DNA of 64,000 nt from Nymphaea colorata (Eukaryota; Streptophyta; Magnoliopsida; Nymphaeales; Nymphaeaceae). Numbering within the stretch: the first letter of the stretch is position 1; the number at the start of each line of letters is the position of its first letter. A program made the translations under genes and the position numbers. A model generated the notes under the pieces. That model did no database searches, was not told the DNA's origin, and worked only from the letters and a program-made list of their open reading frames with translations. Below are positions 1-11,250 of the stretch, piece by piece. The stretch spans positions 5,013,500-5,077,499 of the forward strand of contig NC_045149.1 in the NCBI RefSeq assembly GCF_008831285.2, read 5' to 3'.

Positions 1-178
1 GCACAAATGCACAGTTGCTTTTGGTATAGACTTGACATCACGTTGTTATGGAAATTGTCCAGCCTTTGTTTTCTTTGTACTTATTGTTCCCTTACCTTGC
101 CCAGCCTTTGTTTTTTCATGCACCTGGGTCTGACTCAGCCACTGACAGATCAGGTAAATTGTTCCCATAAACTGAAGA

Positions 179-2372
179 ATGACAAATTTAGGAAGCTCGA
201 GCATTAATAAGGGCAAACAAGTATGTGATTCGAGACCGAGTTCAGATGATGTCCCAATCGGAGTACATTCCTCTAATGAAACTCCTATAGATTCGCAAGA
301 ACCTGACTATGAAGGGGTTTCAATAGATGCTCATGAAGTACGTATAAGTGGTGCAAAAAGGTCAAGGTCAAAGACTTCTACAATATGGAATGATTTTGAC
401 GAGGTTGTTATAAATGGTATCAAAAAAGAAAAATGTAAGTACTGCAGTGCACTATTTTTGATAAGTGGAGGAGGCTCTACATCATCAATGAGAAGACACA
501 AATGTTTGACACGTTTTGCTAACAAAAAGCAAACGATTTTAAGTTTTAAATCTGGGAATACTTCAGATGTCACGAAGAAGCTTATGGAAATGGGTTCCAA
601 CATTGATGCTCAAGCAATAAGAGAGTTAATTGCAAAACTAGTGGCAACCGGAGAACATGCTTTTTCCATAGTGGATAATTGTTGGTTTAGGTTCATTCTT
701 AGGCTTGGTTTTCCTAATTGGGTGCCAGTTTCAAGAACGACAGTTAAGAGAGATGTCATGAAATTATATGAAGATGAAAAGATGAAATTGCTTCTTGTCT
801 TCAAGGGTGTTGAGAAGATTGCTTTGACTACAGATATGTGGACATCAAACCAACAACTTGGATATATGGCATTAACAGCACATTTCATTGATAAAGATTG
901 GAAGATGCAACATCGTATCATCAACTTTACCGAAGTTGAGCCACCTCATACTGGGGTAGTTTTAGCAAATGTAATTGCTAAGCATCTTGCAGAGTGAGAG
1001 ATTAAAAAGAAAATAATATCTATTATAGTTGACAACGCTTCATCAAATGATGTTCTTGTTAGAAAATTAAAAGAAAACATGGAAAAGAGCGGCATGAACT
1101 TGTATCATAGAGGTAAATTTTTTCATGTGCGATGTTGTGCACATATTTTGAATATAATGGTACAAGATGGGTTGAGTGCAATTAAAGATGAAATCATTAG
1201 CATTAGAGAGGCAATTAAATATATCAAAGTGTCACCTTCAAGACTCCATGGTTTTGCAGCTGCGGCTAGAGAGTTGGATCTTTCAACGTCAAAGAAGTTA
1301 GTGTTAGATGTACCAACTCGATGGAATTCAACATACTTTATGTTGGAAAGAGCTCTTGTATATAAAGATGTTTTTGCAAGATATAGCATGGAAGACCCAG
1401 GTTTGGTATGGTTGCTTGGACCCGAGGATTCGGAAAAAATTGCAGTGATATGTGATTTTCTTCAAGTTTTTTATTCAGTGTCGACCCTATTTTCTGGGTC
1501 ATCTTATGCAACAACAAACTTATATTTTCTTGAAATTTGGAGACTTCAAGCACAGGAAAAAGTTGATAATGAAGGTGGGTTTATGAAGGCAATGGCAGTG
1601 AAAATGAAGGAGAAATTTGATAAATATTGGAAATCCTGTAACTTGATAATAATTATTGCATCCATATTAGATCCACACGTGAAACTCACATTATCAGAAT
1701 TTGTCTTTTCAAGAATTTACCAATCAAGAGAAGAAAGGAAAGAACAAATGCAAATGGTAAAACAATCTTTACAAGATATATATCAAAGTTACATTCAAAG
1801 AAATGACGTGGATGTCAATATTTCTACTGCATCAACTAATTCCTCTAGTATTCAAAGTCGACAGAGTCGAGACACCCCACAATGTGGAATAAATCTGTTT
1901 TTTAACTTGTTAGGTAAAGTTGAGAATGTTGCTTTTCAGGTCACCAAATCTGAGATAGACACATATTTGGAGGACGGATTGATTAAGCATGATAATAATG
2001 ATGATGCTTTTTCTTTCGATATTTTGTAATGGTGGAAGGATAAGGAATCTAAGTATCGAATTCTTTCACAAATGGCACGTGATTTGTTGTCAATTCCAAT
2101 AACTTCTGTTGCTTCAGAAAAAGCTTTCAGTACAGGAGGTCGAATTGTTAATGATAGTCGTAGTTCATTGGTGCCAAAAACAGTTGAAGCTTTGGTTTGT
2201 TTGGGTAATTGGGTAAAGAACGATGGTGATCCAATGCATGAAGTTGTAACACAAGTAAGTATATTTTGAATAAATTGTATTCATTAAATATTTTGTGAAT
2301 CATTTGTTAATTGACTATATGTATTTCTTTCAGGTTGAGGATGAATCAAGTGAATATATATCGTTAGAATGA
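179..2372 (+). pseudogene. hAT transposase (BED zinc finger, RICESLEEPER-like), two in-frame stops
   Basis: Transposase that cuts and moves hAT elements in the nucleus. One frame runs from ATG 179 to 2254, then a short intron (2255-2333, GTAAGT..CAG) and a last exon 2334-2372 ending in TGA. Domains in order: a BED zinc finger (about residues 75-110, with EKCKYC and MRRHKC supplying ligands); the RNase-H-like core, with the first acidic residue in TTDMWTS and a second block IIVDNASSND; CCAHILN; the PTRWNSTY block; a DUF4413-like segment around SILDPHVKL; and the C-terminal dimerisation region (ARDLLSIPITSVASEKAFST). The frame is broken only by TGA at 995-997 and TAA at 2027-2029, where relatives have Trp and an acidic residue before WW. 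There is no frameshift. ATG 179 is supported by the same start context in the second copy. As it stands the gene is probably inactive, though the damage is slight. Confidence 0.9.
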
Positions 2373-2843
2373 TTCAAGTTGCCTCTTGGTAATGCTTTTT
2401 TGTTGTTGTTTTGTTTTCTTCTTTTTCTTGATCTAATGTGATACAAGTTTCAGTTGCCACTTGTAGTTTTCTAGTGTCTGTTTCTTTGATGTCTTTCACT
2501 GTTTTTTTCTGTTGCTAAGTTTGTCGTCCATAGTTTCACTGTTTTTCTTGTTGAAAGCTTAGAAAGCTTTAAGCAAACTAGTTGATATTAGTATTCCATC
2601 TCCAATGCAGAACCACACAGGAGAGCTTTTTTTTCTTGCAGATCTCTCACTCTATGGATTGCTGCCTAATCTGATGACAGATCATTGCTACTTTACCAGT
2701 TTACCTGTTTTGTCTCATCCATTTATTGGCACCTATGGTATAACTTGAATGGGCATCCACACACTTTTTAGCTGTCACAGTATCAGATTCTATGACTGTT
2801 GTTCCTTGTTGAATCTTAGAAGTGTAAACATTGGTTTTGTTAG

Positions 2844-2848
<5 letters not shown>

Positions 2849-2916
<68 letters not shown>

Positions 2917-2923
2917 GTATGTA
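2849..2923. repeat. (AT)n microsatellite followed by (TATG)n
   Basis: About 28 AT dinucleotides run directly into four or five TATG tetranucleotides. The tract lies in the non-coding 3' half of hAT copy 1. Open frames across it (repeated Tyr-Ile) are artefacts. Confidence 0.95.
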
Positions 2924-3064
2924 TTCCATCACATTGGTTGACTCTCATTTTGATCTCACCAACTCTCGGCCAGGTCTAGAAACTGTAGCTAAAATCACAT
3001 TTTCTCCTTGTTTTCAGCTTTTTATCATTGAAGTTTGCTTAGTGTTCAATTTCACTCTCTGCAG

Positions 3065-3290
3065 GACCATTCAAGGTGAATGATGTTCCACTAAGACGTG
3101 TGAACCAAGCTTTATGTAATTGTGACTTCTACTAAGAGGTTTGAAAGATCTAGTGTCGATTTAGCTGCATGGAGTCTATGTTCCTCTCATTTGTTGTTCT
3201 AACTTTAGTGCAAATTGTATTTTTGTTTCAGGAATCCAAGGTACTCCCTCAAGGGAAGAAGGACAACCAGAAGACTATTTTGTCAAGTTG
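3065..3290 (+). pseudogene. Ribosomal protein L6 (eL6) gene fragment, two exon pieces
   Basis: eL6 is a protein of the large cytosolic ribosomal subunit. After an acceptor-like CTCTCTGCAG, 3065-3115 encodes GPFKVNDVPLRRVNQA. One extra T then shifts the frame, and the next codons in the +1 frame read YVIVTSTK. Together these match the conserved eL6 block GPFK-NGVPLRRVNQ-YVI-TSTK. A second piece after TTTGTTTCAG (3232-3285) encodes ESKVLPQGKKDNQKT, matching the lysine-rich segment before the eL6 C-terminus. The intron-like gap between them suggests that genomic DNA was taken, not a processed mRNA. The N-terminal two thirds and the true C-terminus are missing. It lies between the hAT transposase and the presumed hAT 3' end, so it may be captured cargo. 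Confidence 0.8.
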
Positions 3291-4010
3291 TCAATGCGTT
3301 GACAAACTTTAATGTGTTTGGTGGAATACAAGACTGCCACTAGACAGAAATTGTTTTCTCTTAATATACATGCTCTTGCAGGTTTTACTTTTCCTTTTAT
3401 ACATCATAATATTTTTCTTGGGAAAATTGTATGTGTATTTAGAAGATAGCATGTATTATGATGCAATATAAAACTGAAGAGCGTTCTCTCTGAGACGGAT
3501 CAAAAGATAATGTCTTGTTAGCAAGTTTCATTTTCTTTTTATGCATATATTATCTTTCCTTTGCTTATGTTGACTTTCTTGTGTGTTATGTTTTATTTCC
3601 TCCTAAAATAACTGACATGGGCAGGTAATATGGAAACACATGTTTGAAGAATGAATTCCTTATTTTTGGTGATGAAGGATAAGTGGATTGTGTGAAAATA
3701 ATGTGAAATGTGATGCATTTTTCCTTCTTTCAGTAGTTCATAGGATATCTTGACATAGTGCTTGGTGTTTCTGTTCACCAACAACAATTTCATTTTTCTT
3801 GCTACACTGGTGCATAGAAGTGAGACTCAGCCTTGTTTGCTCTTTTTCTGGAGTGATGTATTGTGGGTCATTATTCTGCAACAGTTTGTAAGGCTCGATG
3901 GAGTTTGCAGATGCTTTATTTATCAGTCAGGACATCGATCAAAGCTAGACACGTTGATTTGTTTTTCTCATGGGGTGCTTCTTTTTTGTAAATAGCTCAT
4001 CCCTCCCACG

Positions 4011-4311
4011 TCTAAACGAGCTAAACTAGTCAATGTCTAAACGAGCTAAACTAGTCAATGTCTAAACGAGCTAAACGAGTCAACTAAACGAGCTAAACGA
4101 GTCAACTAAACGAGCTAAACGAATTAAATAAGTTAAACCAAGTCAAATGAGTTAATCGAGCCGAGTTCGAGCTCGTCTTTGTCTAGTCGAGTCGAGCTCG
4201 AGCTTGTTTTAAGAAGCTCGAATCGAGCTCGAGTCGAGTTCGAGTTCGAGCAATTTTAGCCGAGCCGAGTTCGAGCTCGCCAAGCTCGGGCTCGGCTCGT
4301 GTGCAGCCCTA
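4011..4311. repeat. hAT subterminal repeat block (CTAAACGAG and GAGCTCG motifs)
   Basis: The left half contains about three tandem copies of a 25-bp unit (CTAAACGAGCTAAACTAGTC plus AATGT) that grade into shorter CTAAACGAGCTAAACGAGTC units. The right half is dense in alternating CGAGCTCG words and ends in the terminal repeat. hAT transposases bind such subterminal motif clusters. The same composition occurs at both ends of the second copy (18961-19210 and 24240-24449). It could also be an independent MITE; see the flanking CTCCCACR octamers at 4003 and 4312. Confidence 0.75.
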
Positions 4312-5619
4312 CTCCCACATGGGAAGAGGTATAGAGCAATGACCAATTCCAGTCTGCTACTAAACTGGCCAGAAAATTCTTATGGCCATTATAGACCAAA
4401 ATATATTCTGGATTCTCTTTAGTCTTTGGTGGACTGAAGCTCTGAATGAATGTGATTTCACGTTACAGGTTCATGTGTCCATTGTTGATCTTGGTGGTAT
4501 AGAGATTGATATGAGATTTGCTAGCCCTCAAGAAGGTCGATTATTTGCTGTTGTTGCACCTGTCCTTAGATTTGCAGGTACTTTAGCATCTATCTTTCTC
4601 ATTCATTGTCCTTATTTAAATTATGTATCTCTTGCTTCTCTTGTTAAAAGTATTTTTTTCTATTCCTTATTACAATTACAAGCATTTATTGCTCCATGCA
4701 CTTTTGGATGAAAACATCATTAATAATATGAACTGCAACACCAATGCCATAGTTGAAGCAAACAGCAACATCTTAACAGTAGAAAGTCCAATTTTAAACT
4801 GCTAATTTTTGTGCTAGAATGTGAAATTCAAGTGCTACTCATGCCAAAGTAGAGTAGGTGTAGTTATTCTTTTTTCCTATTGTGGAGCTCTCTTTGTGTT
4901 TATGACAACCATTCTATTGGTTTCCATCTTGGATATGCGCTGGAAGGGCAGAGACCGAATCTATGTATGTTCGATATTTTGATCCCAGCATGTTAAAATT
5001 TTGTCTTCTTTTATTTGCATATAAGCTTTATAACTTCATTTTCATATTAGCCATTTGGAAATATCAGTCGATGGTTAAGGTGGCAGAACTTGCAGAAGTA
5101 GACATTTGTGCTACTATTATATTAAAGGGAAAAGCTTTCATATCTACTACTGACTTCCTTGATTTTGTTTTTAAACAAACAAGAATCCTGTTAGCAGCCA
5201 CTTTATCCATTCACAAGTGGTTCAGCAAGTAAGGATGTAAACGAACAAGATCATTGCAGCTATTTGTTTGATGTGCCCAACGGTGGTTCAGCAAGTGAGG
5301 ATGTAAACAGGCAGAACGACAACAATTACAATTATCAGGAGTGTTAAAGCGAGAAAAAGCACAATGTACAATGAATTATTTGTGTATTTATTAGACACCA
5401 ATTTGCTGAAATAAAGTGTTTGTCATGTTTGAAATTATTTTTGTGAATGGAAAAAGATGGGAGCCAACTCTCAGCATTCTTGTGTTGTTGGATGTATTCA
5501 TTGCATAGGCTAGTGCAAAACTTTCGGCAGGGGAGGAAAATTCACTGGTGCAAAAGGTCATGTCAATGAATGTAAAGGACATTAGTGATGCAACTAAAGT
5601 TCACTATTGATGAAAAAAT
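4312..5619 (+). other. Unassigned stretch with possible decayed exons
   Basis: No recognisable gene. One exon-like segment, 4470-4576, is bounded by a TTACAG acceptor and a GGTACT donor-like end. It reads without stops and contains SIVDLGGIEIDMRFASPQEG followed by RLFAVVAPVLRFAG. A second readable segment (about 5070-5230) and a short tail ending TAA near 5344 (with DVPNGGSASEDVNRQNDNN) could be parts of the same broken gene. I do not recognise the protein and do not assign a function. It may be an old host gene remnant or cargo of the CACTA-like element whose end lies at 5883. Confidence 0.3.
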
Positions 5620-5883
5620 GCACCACAGAATAAGCTGACTGTGGCGTTATATATGCTAGCACCAGTATCGATATTTTTGGCGCTAAATGAGGGCCTGTGA
5701 AAGGCTCCTTTTATGGTGCTTTCCTTGTGTCAAAAAAAAGTTCAGTGGCACAATCTTTTATCGCCATAGAAAGAGGTAGTGGCAGTCTGATCAGTGGTGC
5801 TTTCTGTGGTGCTAATGTTGCCCTAGAAATCGTATTTAGTGGCACAAAAATTATGCCAAAGATGCCTCATTTTCTTGTTGTGG
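5620..5883 (+). mobile_element. CACTA (En/Spm)-like 3' terminal region
   Basis: This stretch repeats short words typical of CACTA subterminal regions, such as TGGCGCTAAA, AGTGGCACAA and GTGGTGCT, in both orientations. It closes with TTTTCTTGTTGTG, one base different from the usual CACTA 3' end TTTTCTTGTAGTG. No transposase is visible and I could not find the matching left end, so this is a remnant or one end of a non-autonomous element. A chance resemblance cannot be excluded. Confidence 0.45.
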
Positions 5884-7510
5884 CACACCAAACATTACAG
5901 AACATTTAATTATAAGGTGCATGATTTTGAAAGTTGAATCCATGTAGGCACCAAGCTAGATCATGAATACACGCCAAAGGACTTACGTCTTGAGGCATCT
6001 GTTGAGTTAACTTGAATTTATTTATGAATTGGAATGCAAATTTTAAGTCAAATGCTACAATACAATATTAAAAGCAAACACGATATGCTTAATAACAAGA
6101 ATATGAACAAACATGTTAAATTACAATTTGCAAACCTATACACCCTCGACAGGGTTACAACACATCATAAAACCCTAAATAAGATCAAAAGACAAGCAAA
6201 ATCGAAATTAAAGACTAAAATCAGATTAAACCCAGGCTAACAAGCTGAATCATGAAAATTTGGCCATTGGAAAAACATGACAACTTGACAAGTTCAAAAA
6301 CTAGGCTATCTATGTTGGTTTTGACATGAAATTTGGTAGAAATGCTCACTACACATCAGACAATCAACTTTAAGTAATAGATATGGAAAACCTTTTAGGA
6401 TCTAAAAGGTAGAGGATCAGAAATCCTATGACAGAAATCAAAAATTACAAAAAATAGTCTTAAAAACAAGTTAAAGATGAACATTTGGTTCTACCAAAAC
6501 CCTATGAAATCAATTTGGATTGATCTAAAAATTGGTCTGTAGACTATCTACATAACAGAAAATCAACAAAACTTTGCAGATCAAAAAACCATATATGGGG
6601 TAAAAAGTTATGACTTCGGAAACTTAGAGCAAAAATATAAATGATAGAAAATAGCAACAAGACTTACTTCATGACTTCATAACTATATTTGGAACAATGG
6701 AAATGATATCAAATCAACTTGATTTTTCTGAAAATTTGATCTTTAGATTCTCTGCATAATATAAAATCAATAGAAGTTGAAATTTTTGAAAAAGATTAAA
6801 CGAAGGTAGAAAAGTGACATCAGAAATTCGGCTAAACATATCATTCAATTGAAAGTTACAGAAAAATAGTTCTAACTAAATCACTGAATTGATTGAGCAA
6901 ACTAATAGCCATTGGCTGAAATTTACTGGAGAGAAACTAGACCCGTGACCTAACTTTTAGCTTTTATAGAATACAAACTGGAATTCTCAATCAAAAGATA
7001 TGAAGTTTATAAGCTAGACAAATTTTATGATCTGATCTTCGCAGTTTGGAAGTTGTTGAAAACAGGCTTTGGGAAAATGACCAAATGTATGATCACGGGC
7101 TTCAAATTTGTTGAACTTTGCGCAAACAAACTAGAGTGGTATAGCTTTTCAAAATTCGGTAAAATTCTGGGATAGAATTTCGAAATTGGGTAAAATTCTA
7201 ATTTCGCATTTCGTTTGAACTTAAAAAGCTACATCCCTAAAACTTGGAAATACATAAAATTCTCAAATGTCACGACTTAAAAGCTTGTAAATCAATAATT
7301 TAGATGTGCTTAAATTAAACATGAAGAAAAATAACAGAAATGACATATGTACATGATGCAAAAGAGAGAGAGAGAGATCCTACCTCAACTTCTTCTTCTT
7401 CTTGGCTTGGCTTGGACGTTGGCAGTAATGGAGGTTCGTTCCCAGATTGGGACAGATCAAACATCCCCGTTTAGGGCTTTTTTATTTGTAGAGAATTAGA
7501 TAGTCCCAAA
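5884..7510. repeat. Non-coding repeat R, copy 1, left part
   Basis: Aligns by eye with 14471-17100. Shared landmarks include a start near ATGATTTTGAAA-TTGAATCC, then TTACAATTTGCAAACCTA-like words, an AACCCTAA segment, and an end with AGAGAGAG, CATCCCC, GGGCTT, TATTT and TAGAGAAT. No ORF of note. It is interrupted at 7510 by the hAT element; the rest of the unit resumes at 11636. Its class is unknown: it could be a large LTR or a LARD-type (large non-coding retrotransposon) derivative, but no primer site or polypurine tract was recognised. Confidence 0.65.
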
Positions 7511-7749
7511 TAGTGTTGTTAAATGCATGCGCACCAAGGTGTGATGTGCACGCCTCGAGCTGCACCAGACTAAAAACACGGGCACAGTGCAACCTAATGT
7601 GTGCGCATCATTGGACTGATGCACATGCATCAGTTCAGTGTGCATGAAGTGCCTGACGCGCACACATCAGGTGCTTCCTTTTAACTTCAGTTGTTTTTTT
7701 CATTGAAACTAACCTTTAATGTTAAATTGTTTTGAAATATGATGTTTAA

Positions 7750-8560
7750 AATGAATTGGAGAGAATTGATTTCGGTATCATCCTTTCCCACTTCTTTGGC
7801 GAGCAGCGACAGAATAGTTCTGTTCTCTCCAACAGCAGCGACACCTCCAGCGGAAGTTCCTCACTTCCTCAGCCCTTTCCGATTGCAGATCCTTCTGACG
7901 GTAGCAGAGGAGTGCAGGGCATAGGCTTCACACCTCTCCCTCTCTGTCGTCTGCCCTCCCCGCAGGCTTCAGTGAAGCACCAAACGCCTCTTCCTTAGCT
8001 TTCTTCAATGGCTAAAGGGCTTCTTGGTGAGCATCCTCACTTCCTCAGTTCTTTTTGGTGGCGAAAGGGTTTCCCTCTCCGGCGTCGAAGAACTTTTGGT
8101 ATCCCTCTATGGCGTCCACACTCCACGCAGGCTTCAGTGAATCACTAGACGCCTCCTTCTCTGCTCTCTCTGGCGGTAAATCCCTCTGGCAGCAGCAGTC
8201 TCTCCAGTAGTAGAGGGAGTGCAAGGCGCAGGCTTCATGCCTCTTCCTCAGTTCTCTTCGGTGGCGAAAGGGTTTCCCAGTGAGCATCCTCACTTCCTCT
8301 ATCTCGACTTGCGATTATGGCATCTCTGTCTCGAATTTTTTTGTTTATTGATATTTTTATAATTTTGTTCACTACAGTAGCAACACCTCTCACTCCGGCA
8401 AGTGACAGATCTTTTCAGCAAGGACACCTCTCACTCCGGCAAGTGACAGATCTCTTCAGCAAGGACACCTCTCACTCCGGCAAGTGACAGATCTCTTCAG
8501 CAAGGACACCTCTCACTCCGCAGGCTTCACACCCCTCCGGTGAGCATCCTCACTTCCCTT
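7750..8560. repeat. GC-richer patch with internal repeats, including a 41-bp tandem repeat
   Basis: This part of the DUF659 hAT element is richer in G and C than its surroundings. It repeats several phrases (GCAGGCTTCAGTGAA, GTGAGCATCCTCACTTCC, TTCTCTTCGGTGGCGAAAGG). At 8383-8520 a 41-bp unit starting ACACCTCTCACTCCGGCAAG occurs three times, nearly identical, plus a partial fourth. Short open frames here do not resemble a known protein. It may be cargo picked up by the element. Confidence 0.85.
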
Positions 8561-8639
8561 ATTTTTTTGTGCAGATTCTAGTCTAGTGTGGTATGACAAT
8601 ATTGGGGAATCTCATTTTGCCTCTCATCCAATTTTTGAT

Positions 8640-9044
8640 AACAGAAGTAAGCATATATCATGTTAAAATTGCATAAAGAAAGGTACAAGTTGCATATATC
8701 ATGTTTGAAGACCAAGTAGTCGATATGTTAACCAAAGCCCCTTCAACTAAAATGCATACTCCATTAACAAGCTCAATGTCCAAGCCTTTCCATTGAGCTT
8801 GAGGGAGGAATGATGATGCAGTTGCAAAGAATCCTAGCTTAAGTCAATAGAAGACTAACAAGAATGGCAATGAAGCCGAAGAAAAAGAAAAGTATCACGT
8901 GAACATATTATCCAGCTTGTTATGAATTATTGAGTGGTATTGTTTGAATTACTACTAGTTGTGATAAGTGGTAATATTTTGATCCACAATGGATGCCCTT
9001 GGAGTGAGCCCACCAAGTTCGTCTCTAGAACTTCTCCCTCAACA
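8640..9044 (+). mobile_element. Ty1/Copia retrotransposon 3' remnant (RNase H end, PPT, possible LTR)
   Basis: About 8650-8770 encodes the tail of a Copia RNase H: a KVQVAYI segment followed by FEDQVVDMLTKA, matching the common -EDQ-AD-LTKA- motif, with one stop inside. Next comes the purine-rich tract GAGGGAGGAA (8801-8810), placed where the polypurine tract should be. An LTR-like segment may start at TGATGATGC (8811) and end at CTCAACA (9044), but no second LTR was found to confirm it. It is nested in the DUF659 hAT element. Confidence 0.7.
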
Positions 9045-9203
9045 ATACTAATTGGTTTAAAATGGTTGCAGTTGCCTCTATTTATTATTTATTCTTAAGT
9101 AAAGGTGTGGTTATATTATTAGTAATGTTTGTCATGAAATATTGATATATAGCACCTTACTTGGAGACATGGAGTTGATTTTCGATTGTATGTTTGAGGG
9201 AAA

Positions 9204-11250
9204 ATGCCACGAGTTGATCCAGCATGGAAGCATTGTAGTGAAGTAGAGCCTTATAACAAAGAAAAAAATGGACATTTGAGATGCAAATATTGTGAAAATA
9301 TTTATACATGTGGTATAGTGAGAATAAAAGAACATTGGGCACACATGCACTATGGTGTTTAACCATATGAAAAAGCATCAGTAGACATGGCACAATATTT
9401 CAAGGTTGACCTTGTTTCAAGGTCTACCAAGAAAACACACACACAAAAAAAAAAAAAGCAAACTTCAAATATATCTCTCCTTCAGTTAGTCAAGTTGGGA
9501 GTTCATACCGGCCTATTGGCCAATTTGTATCTACAAGTGCTTGACAAAAACCATTAGATAAAGCTTTTGGAAAAAATATAAGAAAGGAAGCTTGTGCCTC
9601 AATAGGGAAGTTTTCTTTTTTTTGCAAATGCTTTATCATTTATTGTACCTTAATGACAGATGGTTAGACTGATGGTAAAAGTAGAAACTTGATCAATTTT
9701 CTTGTCAACAATCCTTCATGTATAATTTTTCTAAAGTCATGTGACATTAGTGGAGTAAAAAAGACAGCATATAATTTGGTCAAATTATTTATAAAAATAA
9801 TTAAAGAAATTGGGGAACAAAATGTGGTTCAAATAGCTAAAGATAGTGCTGCTAATTATAAAGTTGCAGGCTAGAAGATAAAAGAGATTGAAGGTCGTCA
9901 ACACATTTTCTAGACTCCTTGTGCAGCGCACTCTTTAGATTTAATACTTGAAGATATCAGCAAAATGATGGTATGTAAGCAAATATGAGACAAAGGAAGG
10001 ACTATTACTACATTCATATGTGGGCATTCATGGCTTTTAAATTTGATGAGAAAGTACACAAATGGCAAAGAATTTGTACGGCCTGCTATCACTCGCTTTT
10101 CAACTTCATATCTTTGCAAAGTATCCTCACCAATAAAAGAGCATTGAAAATATTTTTTATCTTCAGATTTCCAAGATAGTGACTATTATATTTAGAATGC
10201 AAAAGGTAAGTCGGTATCATATATTGTCACTCTAGATAAATATTTTTGGAAGGCTATTTCTTATATCATTAAAATCACATTACACATAGTAAAAGGTCCT
10301 AAGAGTAGCTAAGTTAGATGAGACTTTGACTATGGGGTTCCTTTTTAATCACATGAGAAAATTAAAGGAAGAAATAGGTTTCAATGTAGAACAAAATGAA
10401 AAAAGGTATATGAAAATATGGCAAATAGTTGACAAACAGTGGGACAATCAATTGCATTAGCATTTACATGTTGCAAGATATTATTTGGTGTCTGATTTAA
10501 AGAACGATGCAAGGTTGTTATTCAAATGCATAGATATGACAAGGCAGAAGGTTATTTTTGAAGACATGAAACAATTGGAACAAGGAAGAGACTACTTCCT
10601 GGTATATTTCAAGTTTTCTTTGCATTTTCATGATAAAATTAGATAAATTCATCGGGTAATATATTTTTTATTGTTTTGTTTTGTCAACTGCTGTGGAATT
10701 CTTTTGGTATGGAAACAAAAGAACTAAGGAACATTGCTCTACGAAATCTTAAATAGACTTGCAGTGCATCAGGATGTGAACATCATTGGAGCACTTTTTC
10801 TTTGGTAAATAAAATATTTTGACATGATTTTTCATGTTCTACTTCTTTTATATGTCAATTGACATTGGTATTCATTACTTTTGAAATTATACAATAGGTA
10901 CATACAAAAAGGAGAAATCAACTTGAGCAAGAAAAACTCAACAATTGGGTGTTGTCATGTACAATATGAAGTTGAGTGAGAGACATACCAAAACAACAAA
11001 TGTTGAAGATCCTTTATTTGTTGATAATATTGATTCAAATGATGAATGTATTGTAGAAAGGGAAGATCTTGTTTTCCACCTTCTACATTAGATGATTCTT
11101 GGTTGGACCCAAATTTTAATTTATCAGATGTAGAAGTTATTTCTCTTGAAAATCTCATCAAGACTTCCAACAACCATAAGCATGTTCTATCTTCTACAAG
11201 AACATGAGATGACAAAGGTATGCAAATCAAAAAACTATTTGAAATTAACA
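9204..11250 (+). pseudogene. hAT transposase, BED zinc finger and DUF659 type, degenerate
   Basis: The transposase gene of the 7511-11635 element, now broken by stops and frameshifts. From ATG 9204 the BED finger is clear (MPRVDPAWKHCSEVEPYNKE, then RCKYC and HWAHMH). Further on come DG*TDGKSRNLINFLVNN (the DUF659 block, Trp lost to a stop), IAKDSAANY, TPCAAHSLDLILEDI, a LQSILTNKRALK segment, and the C-terminal dimerisation motif TCSASGCEHHWSTF (about 10755-10800). A final piece, RRNQLEQEKLNNWV, follows at about 10910. All blocks are in the order usual for the family and on one strand. The protein cannot be made as a whole. Confidence 0.85.

Larger units (their letters stand above)
1..4311 (+). 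mobile_element. hAT DNA transposon (copy 1), 5' end outside the window
   Basis: A class II element carrying the transposase described in the next entry. The right end is placed at 4311: read in reverse, the terminus starts TAGGGCTGCACACGAGCCGA and runs into about 300 bp of GAGCTCG-type subterminal repeats. This terminus matches 18 of 21 bases of the left end of the related element at 18961, so the two share a terminal repeat. In the related element about 1.9 kb separate the transposase stop from the 3' end, close to the 1.94 kb seen here. The left end should lie roughly 1.3 kb before position 1. Between the transposase and the 3' end sit an (AT)n tract and a ribosomal protein L6 fragment. An alternative is that 4011-4311 is a separate small insertion, because CTCCCACG (4003-4010) and CTCCCACA (4312-4319) flank it; the 3' end of the large element would then lie elsewhere. 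Confidence 0.75.

Noticed and set aside
2749-2979. Open frame with long Tyr-Ile run
   Set aside because: It is a translation of the (AT)n microsatellite.
8383-8520. Regularly repeated units resembling a CRISPR array
   Set aside because: The units are contiguous 41-bp tandem repeats with no unique spacers, and this is plant DNA.
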